Assembly: GCA_963973915.1 (NCBI GenBank)
Contig: CAXBBM010000007.1
Coordinates: 1 to 64,000, forward strand
From: Polycyclovorans sp002706265
Lineage (GTDB): Bacteria > Pseudomonadota > Gammaproteobacteria > Nevskiales > Nevskiaceae
DNA: 64,000 bases
Direction: 5' to 3'
Both the position numbers and the translations under genes were made by a program. The notes below the pieces were generated by a model. It saw only the letters and a list, made by a program, of their open reading frames with translations, was not told where the DNA came from and searched no databases. Shown here piece by piece: positions 41,791 through 50,510 of the stretch. Position 1 is the stretch's first letter, and each line of letters opens with the position of its first letter.

Positions 41791-42609
41791 TCAACGCTGG
41801 CATTTCGGGCACCAGACACTGGCGCGCTGCCCGATGCGCTGCCCTTTCAGCGTGGTGCCGCACACCCGGCACGGCTGGCCCTCACGGCCGTACACCCGCA
41901 GATCCTGCTGAAAGTAGCCGGCCAGGCCATCGGCCCCGGCGAAATCCCGCAGCGTGGTGCCGCCCTGTTCGATGGCGCTGCGCAACACCGCGCGGGCCGC
42001 GACCACCAGCCGCTCGCAGGCCGGCAGACTCAGCTTGCCGGCCGGCAGGGTCGGGCGAACGCGCGCCCGAAACAGCGACTCGGCCGCGTAGATGTTGCCG
42101 CAGCCCACCACGGTGCGGCCGTCCATCAGAAAGGACTTGGTGGCCACCTGCTTGCCGCGCGACCGGGCATAAAGATAAGCGCCGTTGAAGGCGTCGTCGA
42201 ACGGTTCGGGGCCCAGGTGATCGAGCAGCGCGTGGCCGGTCTGCGACTGCGGCCAGTGCAGCACCGCGCCAAACCGGCGGGGATCGTTGAGCCGCAGGCC
42301 GCCACCGCCAACGAAGGTCCAGTCGACATGGTCGTGCTTCACCGGCGCGGGCAGCGCATCGAACACCCGCAGGCGGCCCGACATGCCCAGGTGCACCAGC
42401 ACCGTGTCGCCGCCGCTCATGCGCAGCAGCAGATACTTGCCGCGACGGTCAACGGCGAGGATGCGCTGCCCCGGCAGATCGGCCGGCAGGCTCGCCGGCA
42501 CTGGCCAGCGCAAGCGGGCCTCGCGCACCACCACGGTGGCAATCTGGCGACCGATGACGTGTGGGGCCAGGCCGCGGCGTACGGTCTCGACCTCGGGAAG
42601 CTCGGGCAT
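41791..42609 (-). CDS. mutM: Formamidopyrimidine-DNA glycosylase
   Basis: The 272-aa enzyme begins with the invariant MPELPEVETVRRGL (catalytic Pro2/Glu3). It has KYLLLRM, HLGMSGRLR, VGCGNIYAAESLFRARVRP and the C-terminal zinc finger CRVCGTTLKGQRIGQRASVW followed by CPKC. It removes 8-oxoguanine and FapyG. Its start touches the stop of the DUF4340 gene, so it is the last gene of that operon. Confidence 0.97.
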   Translation of the reverse strand: MPELPEVETVRRGLAPHVIGRQIATVVVREARLRWPVPASLPADLPGQRILAVDRRGKYLLLRMSGGDTVLVHLGMSGRLRVFDALPAPVKHDHVDWTFVGGGGLRLNDPRRFGAVLHWPQSQTGHALLDHLGPEPFDDAFNGAYLYARSRGKQVATKSFLMDGRTVVGCGNIYAAESLFRARVRPTLPAGKLSLPACERLVVAARAVLRSAIEQGGTTLRDFAGADGLAGYFQQDLRVYGREGQPCRVCGTTLKGQRIGQRASVWCPKCQR

Positions 42610-43511
42610 CAGCCGGCGGGATCGACCTCAGCCGCCGCAGGCGCCGCTTCAGGATCTGCAGCCTCCTCCGCCGCAGGCTCGGACCCAGGCTCAGGCACCG
42701 TCAACAGCGTGTCGGCCAGCGCCGCCGAGAGCGTGTGCTGCACCTTGAGCGCCGGATTGATCAGCTCGAACTGTGGCGACTGCTGGACCACCGCGAACGC
42801 GCGGCGGGCGCCCGAGGCGAGCGTGACGGTCACCTGCGGCAGTGCCCCGACCTCGACCGCCGGGGCGGCGGCGTTCCACATGGCCCGCACGCCTTTCCAG
42901 CCCTCGACCAGGGCCTGCGGATCAAGCGCCGGAAAGCCGACCACGCGCCAGCCGTCATCAGCCGCCTCGACACGGCGCCCGTCGGGCAGGTCGATGGCGA
43001 CGATGGCATCGCCTTCAGGGATCAGCTGCTTGCTGACCAGGTCGGTGTAGTCGTCATCCAGCGCCGCGCTGGGCGGGTTGTCGACCAGCGCAGCCAGAGT
43101 GTCGGTCTGGACCACGCGCTGCGCGGTGATCGGGTTGGTGTCACCGAAACGCAGCACGACGTCGTTCAGGGTGATGACGAAGGCGGGTGGCGCCAGCCCC
43201 AGCTCGGCGGGGTCGAAGGCGCCGTCGAGTTGCCGTCGCACCGGCAGGTTCGCCAGATTCAGCAGGGCCGCCACTTCCAGGGCATCGGCGTCGGCCTCCA
43301 CCGGCTCGGTCAATCGCCATTGATCTTCGGCGCCTCGCGCCAGCACGATGGCCGGACGGTCGGGGTGCGCAACACGAATGCGGTCGATGAGGTCCGGGCT
43401 CAGGGCGGTCAAGGGCACCTCAGGCTCGGGCTGCTCACGCGTGAACCAGAGCAGCGCCGCCAGCCCGACGATACCGACCAACAACAGCACATTGCGTTTA
43501 CCGCGTGTCAT
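42609..43511 (-). CDS. DUF4340-domain membrane-anchored protein
   Basis: The 300-aa protein has one N-terminal membrane anchor (NVLLLVGIVGLAALLWF). A periplasmic region of repeated beta modules follows: IDRIRVAHPDRPAIVLAR, WRLTEPVEADADALEVAALL and ELGLAPPAFVITL, typical of DUF4340. The last 35 residues are Ala/Glu/Pro rich. The ATG start at 43511 has AAGGTG 8 nt upstream, better than the GTG at 43520. DUF4340 proteins regularly accompany Gld-type ABC transporters, as here. Confidence 0.82.
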   Translation of the reverse strand: MTRGKRNVLLLVGIVGLAALLWFTREQPEPEVPLTALSPDLIDRIRVAHPDRPAIVLARGAEDQWRLTEPVEADADALEVAALLNLANLPVRRQLDGAFDPAELGLAPPAFVITLNDVVLRFGDTNPITAQRVVQTDTLAALVDNPPSAALDDDYTDLVSKQLIPEGDAIVAIDLPDGRRVEAADDGWRVVGFPALDPQALVEGWKGVRAMWNAAAPAVEVGALPQVTVTLASGARRAFAVVQQSPQFELINPALKVQHTLSAALADTLLTVPEPGSEPAAEEAADPEAAPAAAEVDPAG

Positions 43512-43523
43512 GGAATACACCTT

Positions 43524-44876
43524 TTAACGCCGACGCCGCAGGAACCAACGCCCCACGCCCACCAGCAGCAGCAACAGCGGCAGCACGATGACAAACCCTA
43601 CGACCAGGGCCTTGCCGCCCCAGGGCGAGATCACGATTTCGGTGTCCGGCGCGGCAGGGACCTGAATGTTCAGTTGCGCATCGCGCAGCGCCAGCCACTG
43701 CGCCAGATTGAGTCCGAAACCCTGATTGCCCAGCTCGGTCAGGTGCAGGTCGGAAAGAAAATCGGCATCGCCGATCAAGGCCACGCGCTGCGTGATGTTC
43801 TTGCCCTCGACCTCGACATCGCGGGTCAGGGTGGCGCCGATCAGCAGCGGGCCGGGAATGTCGTCGTCGTCCAGTGCGACCGTGCCACTGGTGATGTCGC
43901 CGGTTTCCAGCCAGGCCGCATCGCTGGCCACCAGCAGCGGCTGCATGGCCCAGTCATTGACCGGGTCCACCGCCATGGCGCGCACCAGCGGAAACAGGGT
44001 GATCTGGTCAAAGCCCTGGGTCACCGGGTTGGACGGATACTGGGTGGCCGCGAAGAAGCCGGGATGGCCGGTGCCAATCACCTGATAGTTGGGGAAAATC
44101 GCGTAGCCATCGAGCCAGGTCACGCCCAGTTCGGCGGCCACCTCGGCCAGTCCGGTGGGGTGGTCGGGGTCGGCCAGCCACAACAGATTGCCGCCGCCCG
44201 CCACGTAGTCGCGCACCAGTTCGATCTCGCCGGGCAGGTAGGCGCGCTCGGGGCTGGCCAGCACCAGCACGCTGGTGTTGTCGGGAATGGCCGGCGTCTC
44301 GGTCAGGTTCACGGTCTGCACCTTGAGGCCGCGTTCGCGCAGGGCGTTGGCATAGGCGGTCATCGCCAGCGAGTCCTCCGCGCGACTGATGCTGCGCTCG
44401 CCATGGCCGGTCAGAAACACCACCCACTGTTCGCCGCTGACGGCCAGCCGCTGCAATGCGGTGGTCACCATCGGCTCGGTGGTGCCGGGAATGGTCTCGC
44501 GCCGCCCGTCGTACTCCAGAACGATCTGTCCGGGCTGGCGAATGTTGAACTCCCGCACCAGCTGCGGCTGGGTGCTGGGGTCGACAAACCGCAGCTCCAC
44601 ATCGGGCTTGGCGCGCTGGTAGCGGCCAAAGTCCTGCTCCACCTCGCGCCGCAGCGGGTCGCCGGAATAGACGAAGGCGCGGACGATGATCGGCCCGTCC
44701 ATGCTCGCCAGTTGCGCCTGGCTGGCCTCGGTGAGGGTGTTGCGGTTGCCGGCCGTCCAGTCCACTGCCGCCGAAAAGCGCGTCGACAGCACGCCGAGCA
44801 CCACGATCAGCGCGATCAACAGCAGCACGCTGAACCACTTTTGCAAGGATTGAGATTTCATCTTCGAATCGGTCAT
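43524..44876 (-). CDS. GldG-like ABC-transporter auxiliary protein
   Basis: The 450-aa protein has an N-terminal membrane helix (VLLLIALIVVLGVLS) and a large periplasmic domain of the ABC_transp_aux type. This has DWTAGNRNTLTEASQAQLAS, VVFLTGHGERSI, LVLASPERAYLPGEIELVRD and GGGNLLWLADPD. A C-terminal helix followed by Arg residues ends the chain. It resembles GldG, the partner of GldA/GldF in gliding bacteria, and human-flora homologues of unknown substrate. It lies between the permease and DUF4340 genes, overlapping the permease stop by 4 nt. Confidence 0.85.
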   Translation of the reverse strand: MTDSKMKSQSLQKWFSVLLLIALIVVLGVLSTRFSAAVDWTAGNRNTLTEASQAQLASMDGPIIVRAFVYSGDPLRREVEQDFGRYQRAKPDVELRFVDPSTQPQLVREFNIRQPGQIVLEYDGRRETIPGTTEPMVTTALQRLAVSGEQWVVFLTGHGERSISRAEDSLAMTAYANALRERGLKVQTVNLTETPAIPDNTSVLVLASPERAYLPGEIELVRDYVAGGGNLLWLADPDHPTGLAEVAAELGVTWLDGYAIFPNYQVIGTGHPGFFAATQYPSNPVTQGFDQITLFPLVRAMAVDPVNDWAMQPLLVASDAAWLETGDITSGTVALDDDDIPGPLLIGATLTRDVEVEGKNITQRVALIGDADFLSDLHLTELGNQGFGLNLAQWLALRDAQLNIQVPAAPDTEIVISPWGGKALVVGFVIVLPLLLLLVGVGRWFLRRRR

Positions 44877-45613
44877 TGGCGTTCGAGGTCGAGGCGCTGC
44901 ACGGTCAAGCCGAGAAACAGTGCGGTGAACAGGGCGTAGTAGGCGATGTCGGCGGTGTTGAACACGCCGCGCCGCAGGCTTTCGTAATGCTCGATCAGTG
45001 ACAGGTAACGAATCACCTCGGCAAAGGGCACGCCGTCCTGATAGCCGAGAATGTTGACCAGCCAGATCAGCAGCAGCAGGCCGAAGCTGGCCACTGCGGC
45101 GATGGTGGGCTCGCGCGTCAGCGACGACACGAACAGTCCGGCGGCTGCGAACGAGCCCATCAGCAACAGCAGTCCCAGCAGGCCCGCCGCCACGCGGCCC
45201 ACGTCCAGATCGGTGGTGGGCAGCAGCGCCAGCGGCATCAGCGCCGTGACCGCCAGCAGCACCACGATGAAGCCCAGCACGCCCAGAAACTTGCCGAGCA
45301 CGATCTCGGTGAGTGACACCGGCGCCGACAGCAGCAGGTTGAGGGTGCCGCTTTTACGCTCCTCGGCAAACAGGCGCATGGTCATCAGCGGCATGATCAG
45401 CAGCACCAGAATCGTGGCGAAACCGAACACCTGGCCCACCACCACGTCGGAGGCACCAAACCCGCCGCCAAAGCCCGGCTGGTTGATGAAGTCGAACAGC
45501 ACGTTGACGAAAATGAAGCCCAGCAGCACCTGCACCACGGCCAGCACGGCCCAGGCCAGCGGTGACAGAAAGATGCGCCGCAGTTCGGCGCGGGCAATGA
45601 TCAGCGTGTTCAT
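44873..45613 (-). CDS. ABC transporter permease, GldF/NosY-like
   Basis: The 246-aa membrane protein starts MNTLIIARAELRRIFLSPLA. It has six hydrophobic segments and the conserved permease run LFAEERKSGTLNLLLSAPVS, where EERKxGTL is typical of ABC-2 permeases. It pairs with the ATPase gene, whose stop overlaps its start. The exported or remodelled substrate is unknown. Confidence 0.86.
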   Translation of the reverse strand: MNTLIIARAELRRIFLSPLAWAVLAVVQVLLGFIFVNVLFDFINQPGFGGGFGASDVVVGQVFGFATILVLLIMPLMTMRLFAEERKSGTLNLLLSAPVSLTEIVLGKFLGVLGFIVVLLAVTALMPLALLPTTDLDVGRVAAGLLGLLLLMGSFAAAGLFVSSLTREPTIAAVASFGLLLLIWLVNILGYQDGVPFAEVIRYLSLIEHYESLRRGVFNTADIAYYALFTALFLGLTVQRLDLERQ

Positions 45614-46557
45614 GCGGCCACCCCCAGCGCGTCGCCCGATGTCAACTCCACAAATATGTCTTCGAGGCTGCGGGTCACGGCACGCAACTCGAACAGACCC
45701 CAATGGCCCTGCGCCGCGGCGCTGGCCAGGGCTTCGCGAGGGTCTTGGCCCGGCTGCACCCGCACCGCGAACCGGGCGCCGCCCGGCAGGGCCTGCACCT
45801 CGGCCACGCCGGCAATGTCGCGCAGCTGCGCCAGGGGCGGCGGCTGCCGCAGCGCCACTTCGACGGTGTCGAAACGCGCGTGCTCGGTGGCCGTGAGGGG
45901 CTCGTCATACACCGCCCGTCCACGCGAAATGATCATCACCCGCGAACACACGGCCTGTATCTCGGGAAGGATGTGGCTGGACAGAATCACCGAGTGGTTG
46001 CGGCCCAGATCGGCGATCAGGCTGCGGATCTCGCGGATCTGGATGGGGTCCAGCCCCACGGTCGGTTCGTCGAGAATGATCACCGGCGGACGATGGATGA
46101 TGGCCTGCGCCAAGCCCACCCGCTGCTGATAACCCTTGGACAGATTGCTGATCAGCCGCTTCGACACTTCCTCCAGCCCGCAATCGCGCTTGGCCGAGGC
46201 AACCGCCTGCTTGCGCTGGGCGCCGCGCATCCCGTGCAGGCCGGCCGCGAAGTCGAGAAATTCGTCCACCGTCAACTCGCCATACACCGGCGGCTGTTCG
46301 GGCAGGTACCCCAGCGACTGCTTCGCCGCCTTCGGGGCGTCGGCCATCGACACGCCCTTGATGGCCACCGTGCCGGCGTTGGGCTTCAGGGTGCCGGTGA
46401 GCATCTTCATGGTCGTGGACTTGCCGGCGCCATTGGGGCCCAGCAGGCCCAGCACCTCGCCCTTGCGCAGGGTCAGCGACAGATTCTGCACGGCGTGCTG
46501 ATGGCCGTAGCGCCGGGTGAGCCCGTGGGCCTCGATCAATATGTCAGGGTCGGTCAT
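45610..46557 (-). CDS. ABC transporter ATP-binding protein, GldA/NatA-like
   Basis: The 315-aa ATPase has Walker A GPNGAGKSTTMKMLTG, signature LSKGYQQRVGLAQAIIHRP, Walker B VIILDEPTVGLDP and H-loop SVILSSHILPE. A roughly 90-aa C-terminal region follows (from VEVALRQPPPLAQ). It is the first gene of the operon ATPase-permease-GldG-DUF4340-mutM. Confidence 0.9.
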   Translation of the reverse strand: MTDPDILIEAHGLTRRYGHQHAVQNLSLTLRKGEVLGLLGPNGAGKSTTMKMLTGTLKPNAGTVAIKGVSMADAPKAAKQSLGYLPEQPPVYGELTVDEFLDFAAGLHGMRGAQRKQAVASAKRDCGLEEVSKRLISNLSKGYQQRVGLAQAIIHRPPVIILDEPTVGLDPIQIREIRSLIADLGRNHSVILSSHILPEIQAVCSRVMIISRGRAVYDEPLTATEHARFDTVEVALRQPPPLAQLRDIAGVAEVQALPGGARFAVRVQPGQDPREALASAAAQGHWGLFELRAVTRSLEDIFVELTSGDALGVAA

Positions 46558-46636
46558 AGGTTTTTCAGGTCAGGTCATTGCTGCTGGCGAGCCGGTCGCC
46601 GGAGCGGAGACTTGGAGGGGCGTTCGTCGCGAGAGT

Positions 46637-47731
46637 TCAGGCACTGCGTGCATTCAAGAACGCGTGCTCGGCAATGGCCGTGCCCCTGATCATCTCGTCG
46701 CGGAACTGACTGATGGACTCGGCCACCCGCGCCATCAACGGCTCAGCCTTGGCGGCCTCGGCAAGGTACTGCTCGCTCTCGACCTTCAGCGCGGCGAGAA
46801 TATCGTTCGGAAGCGGCCGCACGTCAACGCCATGCTCGGTGACCAGCGTCGTCAGCGCACGGTTGTTGCGGGCGGTCATCTCGGCCAGCATGGTGTGCGA
46901 GGTCGCCTCACAGGCGGTTTGCACGATGACCTGCAGATCTTCGGGCAGGGCCTTCCAGGCATCCAGATTGACGAAGGCCTCCAGCGTCGCGCCGGGCTCG
47001 TGCCACCCCGGATAGTAGTAATAACGCGCCGCCCGGTGCAGCCCGAATGCGAGATCGTTGTAGGGCCCCACGAACTCGGCGGCATCGATGGTCCCGGTCG
47101 AAAGTGCGGTGAACAGCTCGCCACCGGGAATGTTGACCGGCACCACGCCCAGCTTCGAGAGGATCTCGCCGCCCAGACCGGGAACGCGCATCTTCAGGCC
47201 CTTCAGGTCATCGAGGGTGTCGATGGGTTTATTGAACCAGCCCGCCATCTGGGTGCCGGTGTTGCCGGCATCGAACGGCATCAGGTTGAAGCGTTCATAA
47301 GCCTCGCGCCACAACGCCATGCCGCCGCCGTAGTACAGCCAGGCGTTCTGTTCCTGCGCCGTAAACCCGAACGGCACGGTGCAGAACAGCGGCGCCGAGG
47401 CCAGCTTGCCTTTCCAGTAATACGCGGCGCCGTGGCCCATCTGTGCGCTGCCACGCGAGACGGCGTCGAACACTTCCAGCGCGGGCACCCGCTCGCCCGC
47501 GCCATACACCGTGACCTTGAGACGCCCGGCCGACATCTGCGAGATGCGCTCGGCCAGCCGCTCGGCGCCGGTGCCCAGCCCCGGGAAGTTCTTGGGCCAG
47601 GTCGTGTACATGCGCCACTCGAAGCGTGCCGATGCGGCCGCGCCGCCGGGCTGCGCCACTGCACCCGGCTTGCACCCGGCCAATGCCGCAGCGCCACCGG
47701 CAAGCCCCATCAAGACCTCACGACGTTGCAT
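46637..47731 (-). CDS. TRAP transporter substrate-binding protein (DctP family), orphan
   Basis: The 364-aa protein starts with a twin-arginine-like MQRREVLMGLAGGAAALAGC, where LAGC also forms a lipobox. It then has DctP/TakP features: YTTWPKNFPGLGTGAERLAE, GHGAAYYWKGKLASAPLF, MRVPGLGGEILSKLG and GTIDAAEFVGPYNDLAFGLH. Such proteins bind organic acids for DctQM membrane subunits. No dctQ or dctM gene is near. A GTG one codon upstream is an alternative start. Confidence 0.88.
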   Translation of the reverse strand: MQRREVLMGLAGGAAALAGCKPGAVAQPGGAAASARFEWRMYTTWPKNFPGLGTGAERLAERISQMSAGRLKVTVYGAGERVPALEVFDAVSRGSAQMGHGAAYYWKGKLASAPLFCTVPFGFTAQEQNAWLYYGGGMALWREAYERFNLMPFDAGNTGTQMAGWFNKPIDTLDDLKGLKMRVPGLGGEILSKLGVVPVNIPGGELFTALSTGTIDAAEFVGPYNDLAFGLHRAARYYYYPGWHEPGATLEAFVNLDAWKALPEDLQVIVQTACEATSHTMLAEMTARNNRALTTLVTEHGVDVRPLPNDILAALKVESEQYLAEAAKAEPLMARVAESISQFRDEMIRGTAIAEHAFLNARSA

Positions 47732-47822
47732 CACCCTGCTCCCGCCTCACGTGTTGAGGCGCAGGAGCCTACACGGAACCACCGCCGGTGGAACAGTCGC
47801 CGCCTTCATTAAACTGCTGGCG

Positions 47823-48296
47823 ATGAAAGCCCTGCTACAGCGCGTCAGCCAAGCATCCGTATCGGTCGCGGAGGCGCAGATCGCCAACATTGGCCCCGGT
47901 CTCCTGGTGCTCGTGGGCTTCGAGCCAGACGACGACGCGGCCCGCGTCGCCCAACTCACACAGCGCTGCATGGCCTACCGCGTGTTCGCCGATGACCGGG
48001 GGCGCATGAACCGCTCGCTGCGCGACGCCGGGGGCAGCCTGCTGCTGGTGCCGCAGTTCACCTTGGCCGCCGACACCCGCAGTGGACTGCGCCCGGGCTT
48101 TTCAACCAGCGCGCCGCCGGATCAGGCACGCGGACTGTTCGCGGTTGCGGTGTCGACGGCCGTCGCGTCCCTGGGCGCGGCACGGGTGCGGCAGGGGGCG
48201 TTCGGCGCCGACATGGCCGTGTCGCTGATCAACGATGGACCGGTGACGTTCTGGCTGGAGACGGCGCCGTCTGCGGTCCCCGCAGGCGCGGTCTGA
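47823..48296 (+). CDS. dtd: D-aminoacyl-tRNA deacylase
   Basis: The 157-aa protein has MKALLQRVSQASVSV at the start, GLLVLVGFEPDDD and SLLLVPQFTLAADTRSGLRP with the SQxT-like loop. The cross-subunit motif NDGPVTFWLE follows. It hydrolyses D-aminoacyl-tRNAs and mischarged Gly-tRNA(Ala). A -10-like TAAACT ends 7 nt before the ATG, so it may be leaderless. It precedes the his operon by 55 bp. Confidence 0.95.
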   Translation: MKALLQRVSQASVSVAEAQIANIGPGLLVLVGFEPDDDAARVAQLTQRCMAYRVFADDRGRMNRSLRDAGGSLLLVPQFTLAADTRSGLRPGFSTSAPPDQARGLFAVAVSTAVASLGAARVRQGAFGADMAVSLINDGPVTFWLETAPSAVPAGAV

Positions 48297-48351
48297 CGCG
48301 GTGCGCTCGAAGGCGTATCCTACGCGCCTCGAACGCTAGCCCTGAATGGGA

Positions 48352-48945
48352 ATGACCGCCCGAATCGCCCGCATTTCGCGCACCACGCTGGAAACCCGCA
48401 TCGAAGTCGAGATCAATCTCGACGGCAGCGGCGCGCGCGAACTCGACACCGGTGTCCCCTTTCTGGACCACATGCTGGACCAGATTGCCCGCCACGGCCT
48501 GATTGACCTCAAGGTCAAGGCAGAAGGCGACCGGCACATCGACGACCATCACAGCGTCGAAGACATCGGCATCAGCATCGGCCAGGCCATCGCCCAGGCC
48601 ATTGGCGACAAGAAGGGTCTGGTGCGCTACGGCCACGCCTATGTGCCGCTCGACGAAGCACTGTCGCGGGTGGTGATCGACCTGTCGGGCCGCCCCGGAC
48701 TGGAGTGGTTCGTCGAGTTCACCCGCGCCCGCATCGGCGACTTCGACGTTGACCTGTTCCGCGAGTTCTTTCAGGGACTGGTCAACCACGCGCAGATGAC
48801 CCTGCACGTGGATGCCCTGCGCGGTCGCAACAGCCATCACATCGCCGAAACCGTGTTCAAGGCCTTTGGCCGGGCGCTGCGCATGGCCTGCACGGTCGAT
48901 GCCCGCGCTGCCGACGCCATGCCTTCGACCAAAGGCGTGCTGTAA
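48352..48945 (+). CDS. hisB: Imidazoleglycerol-phosphate dehydratase (single domain)
   Basis: The 197-aa enzyme has the two metal-binding repeats: FLDHMLDQIARHG and DDHHSVEDIGISIGQA in the first half, then GHAYVPLDEALSR, LVNHAQMTLHVDALRGRN and SHHIAETVFKAFGRAL. It catalyses step 6 of histidine synthesis. There is no fused histidinol-phosphatase domain, unlike the enterobacterial HisB. An ATG two codons earlier (48346) is the alternative start. It heads the hisBHAF group. Confidence 0.95.
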   Translation: MTARIARISRTTLETRIEVEINLDGSGARELDTGVPFLDHMLDQIARHGLIDLKVKAEGDRHIDDHHSVEDIGISIGQAIAQAIGDKKGLVRYGHAYVPLDEALSRVVIDLSGRPGLEWFVEFTRARIGDFDVDLFREFFQGLVNHAQMTLHVDALRGRNSHHIAETVFKAFGRALRMACTVDARAADAMPSTKGVL

Positions 48946-49009
48946 CCCGCATCCGGCGCGACGGCGTTCACGTTCCACCCCTCCTTATTCTCCAAGTCCA
49001 GATTTACCA

Positions 49010-49657
49010 ATGCGAGCGATTGGCGTCATCGATTACGGCATGGGCAACCTGCATTCGCTCGGCAAGGCGCTGGAGCGGGTCTGCAGCGCCACGCGCGTGG
49101 AGGTCTCCTACGACCCCGAGGTGCTGATGAAGTGCGACCGCATCGTGCTGCCCGGGGTGGGCGGCGTGAAGGCGTGCATGAACGAACTGCGGCGCCTCGA
49201 ACTCAACGAGATGGTGCGCGAGGCCGCCCGCACCAAACCCTTGATGGGCATCTGTCTCGGTATGCAGGTGATGCTCGATCACAGCGAAGAAAACGGCGGC
49301 GTGGATGCACTGGGCATCATCAGTGGCCAGGTGCGCCGCTTCCCCGACCCACCGCCCGCCGACCCGGCCGACGGCCCGCGCCTGAAGGTGCCGCACATGG
49401 GCTGGAACCGGGTACGGCAGAGCATGCCGACGCACCCGATGTGGAAGAACGTCCCCGACAACAGCTGGTTCTATTTCGTGCACAGCTACTACGTGGCGCT
49501 TGCCTTGCCGAGTGACCGCATGGGCGAAGCGGAATACATGCAACCGTTCACCGCCGCACTGGCGCACGAAAACATCGTGGCCTTCCAGTTTCATCCCGAA
49601 AAAAGCCAGGCCACCGGCATTCAGTTGTTGACCAATTTCGTTGACTGGTCGCCCTGA
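49010..49657 (+). CDS. hisH: Imidazole glycerol phosphate synthase, glutaminase subunit
   Basis: The 215-aa class I amidotransferase has IDYGMGNLHSLGKALER and VLPGVGGVKACM. The nucleophile Cys is in MGICLGMQVML and the His/Glu dyad in AFQFHPEKSQATG. It feeds ammonia to HisF. The start is preceded by a short pyrimidine-rich gap of 64 bp after hisB. Confidence 0.96.
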   Translation: MRAIGVIDYGMGNLHSLGKALERVCSATRVEVSYDPEVLMKCDRIVLPGVGGVKACMNELRRLELNEMVREAARTKPLMGICLGMQVMLDHSEENGGVDALGIISGQVRRFPDPPPADPADGPRLKVPHMGWNRVRQSMPTHPMWKNVPDNSWFYFVHSYYVALALPSDRMGEAEYMQPFTAALAHENIVAFQFHPEKSQATGIQLLTNFVDWSP

Positions 49658-49781
49658 TGACCCTACCCCGAGTTGCACCGCCGCTGCCAACTGCGGCAGT
49701 CTGGCTGTCAGGGTCATCGCCCGATGCGCCGCGCCGCCAGATCGCCCGCCCCAAAAACGACTCCACGCTGTTGCCCAACTC

Positions 49782-50507
49782 ATGCTGCTGATTCCTGCGA
49801 TTGACCTCAAGAATGGGGAGTGCGTCCGCCTGCGCCAAGGCCGAATGGACGATGTCACGGTGTTCTCCAAAGACCCCGTGGCGATGGCGCAACGCTGGGC
49901 CGACGAAGGGGCCGAACGGCTGCACGTGGTCGACCTGGACGGCGCCATGAAGGGCGAGCCGATCAACCTCAAGGTGGTCGAGGCCATTGCCAAGGCGATC
50001 AGCATCCCGGTACAGATCGGCGGCGGCATTCGCGACGAAGACACCGTGCAGCGCTACCTCGATGCGGGCGTGGACTACGTGATCATCGGCACGCGCGCGG
50101 TCAACGCGCCGCACTTTCTGCACGATCTTTGCCTCGAATACCCACGCCACATCATCGTCGGGCTCGACGCGGTCGACGGCCGCGTGGCGCTGAACGGCTG
50201 GACCAAGGTCACCGGGCACGACGTGATCGAAACCGCCCTGCACTGCGAGCGCGACGGCGTCGAAGCGGTCATCTACACCGACATTGGTCGCGACGGCATG
50301 ATGAACGGCTTCAACGAAGAAGCCACCGGCAACCTGGCCCGCGCGCTGAAAACCCCGGTGTACGCCAGCGGCGGCGTCAGCTCGCTGGCCGACATCGAAC
50401 GCCTCAAAACGCTGGAAGATGACGGCGTGGCCGGCGCCATCATCGGCCGCGCCCTGTACGAGGGCAGCCTCGACTTCAAGGCCGCCGTCAAACTCGCGAA
50501 AGGCTGA
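49782..50507 (+). CDS. hisA: ProFAR isomerase
   Basis: The 241-aa TIM barrel begins MLLIPAIDLKNGECVRL with the catalytic Asp. It has VVDLDGAMKGEPIN, QIGGGIRDEDTVQRYLDAGV, TDIGRDGMMNGFN and ASGGVSSLADIERL. It isomerises ProFAR to PRFAR. It lies 124 bp after hisH and 3 bp before hisF. The 124-bp gap shows no recognisable gene. Confidence 0.96.
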   Translation: MLLIPAIDLKNGECVRLRQGRMDDVTVFSKDPVAMAQRWADEGAERLHVVDLDGAMKGEPINLKVVEAIAKAISIPVQIGGGIRDEDTVQRYLDAGVDYVIIGTRAVNAPHFLHDLCLEYPRHIIVGLDAVDGRVALNGWTKVTGHDVIETALHCERDGVEAVIYTDIGRDGMMNGFNEEATGNLARALKTPVYASGGVSSLADIERLKTLEDDGVAGAIIGRALYEGSLDFKAAVKLAKG

Positions 50508-50510
50508 CCG

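Noticed and set aside
42561..44939. 792-codon plus-strand frame opposite mutM, DUF4340 and GldG-like genes
   Set aside because: Antisense shadow of three well-supported genes, with no domain motif.
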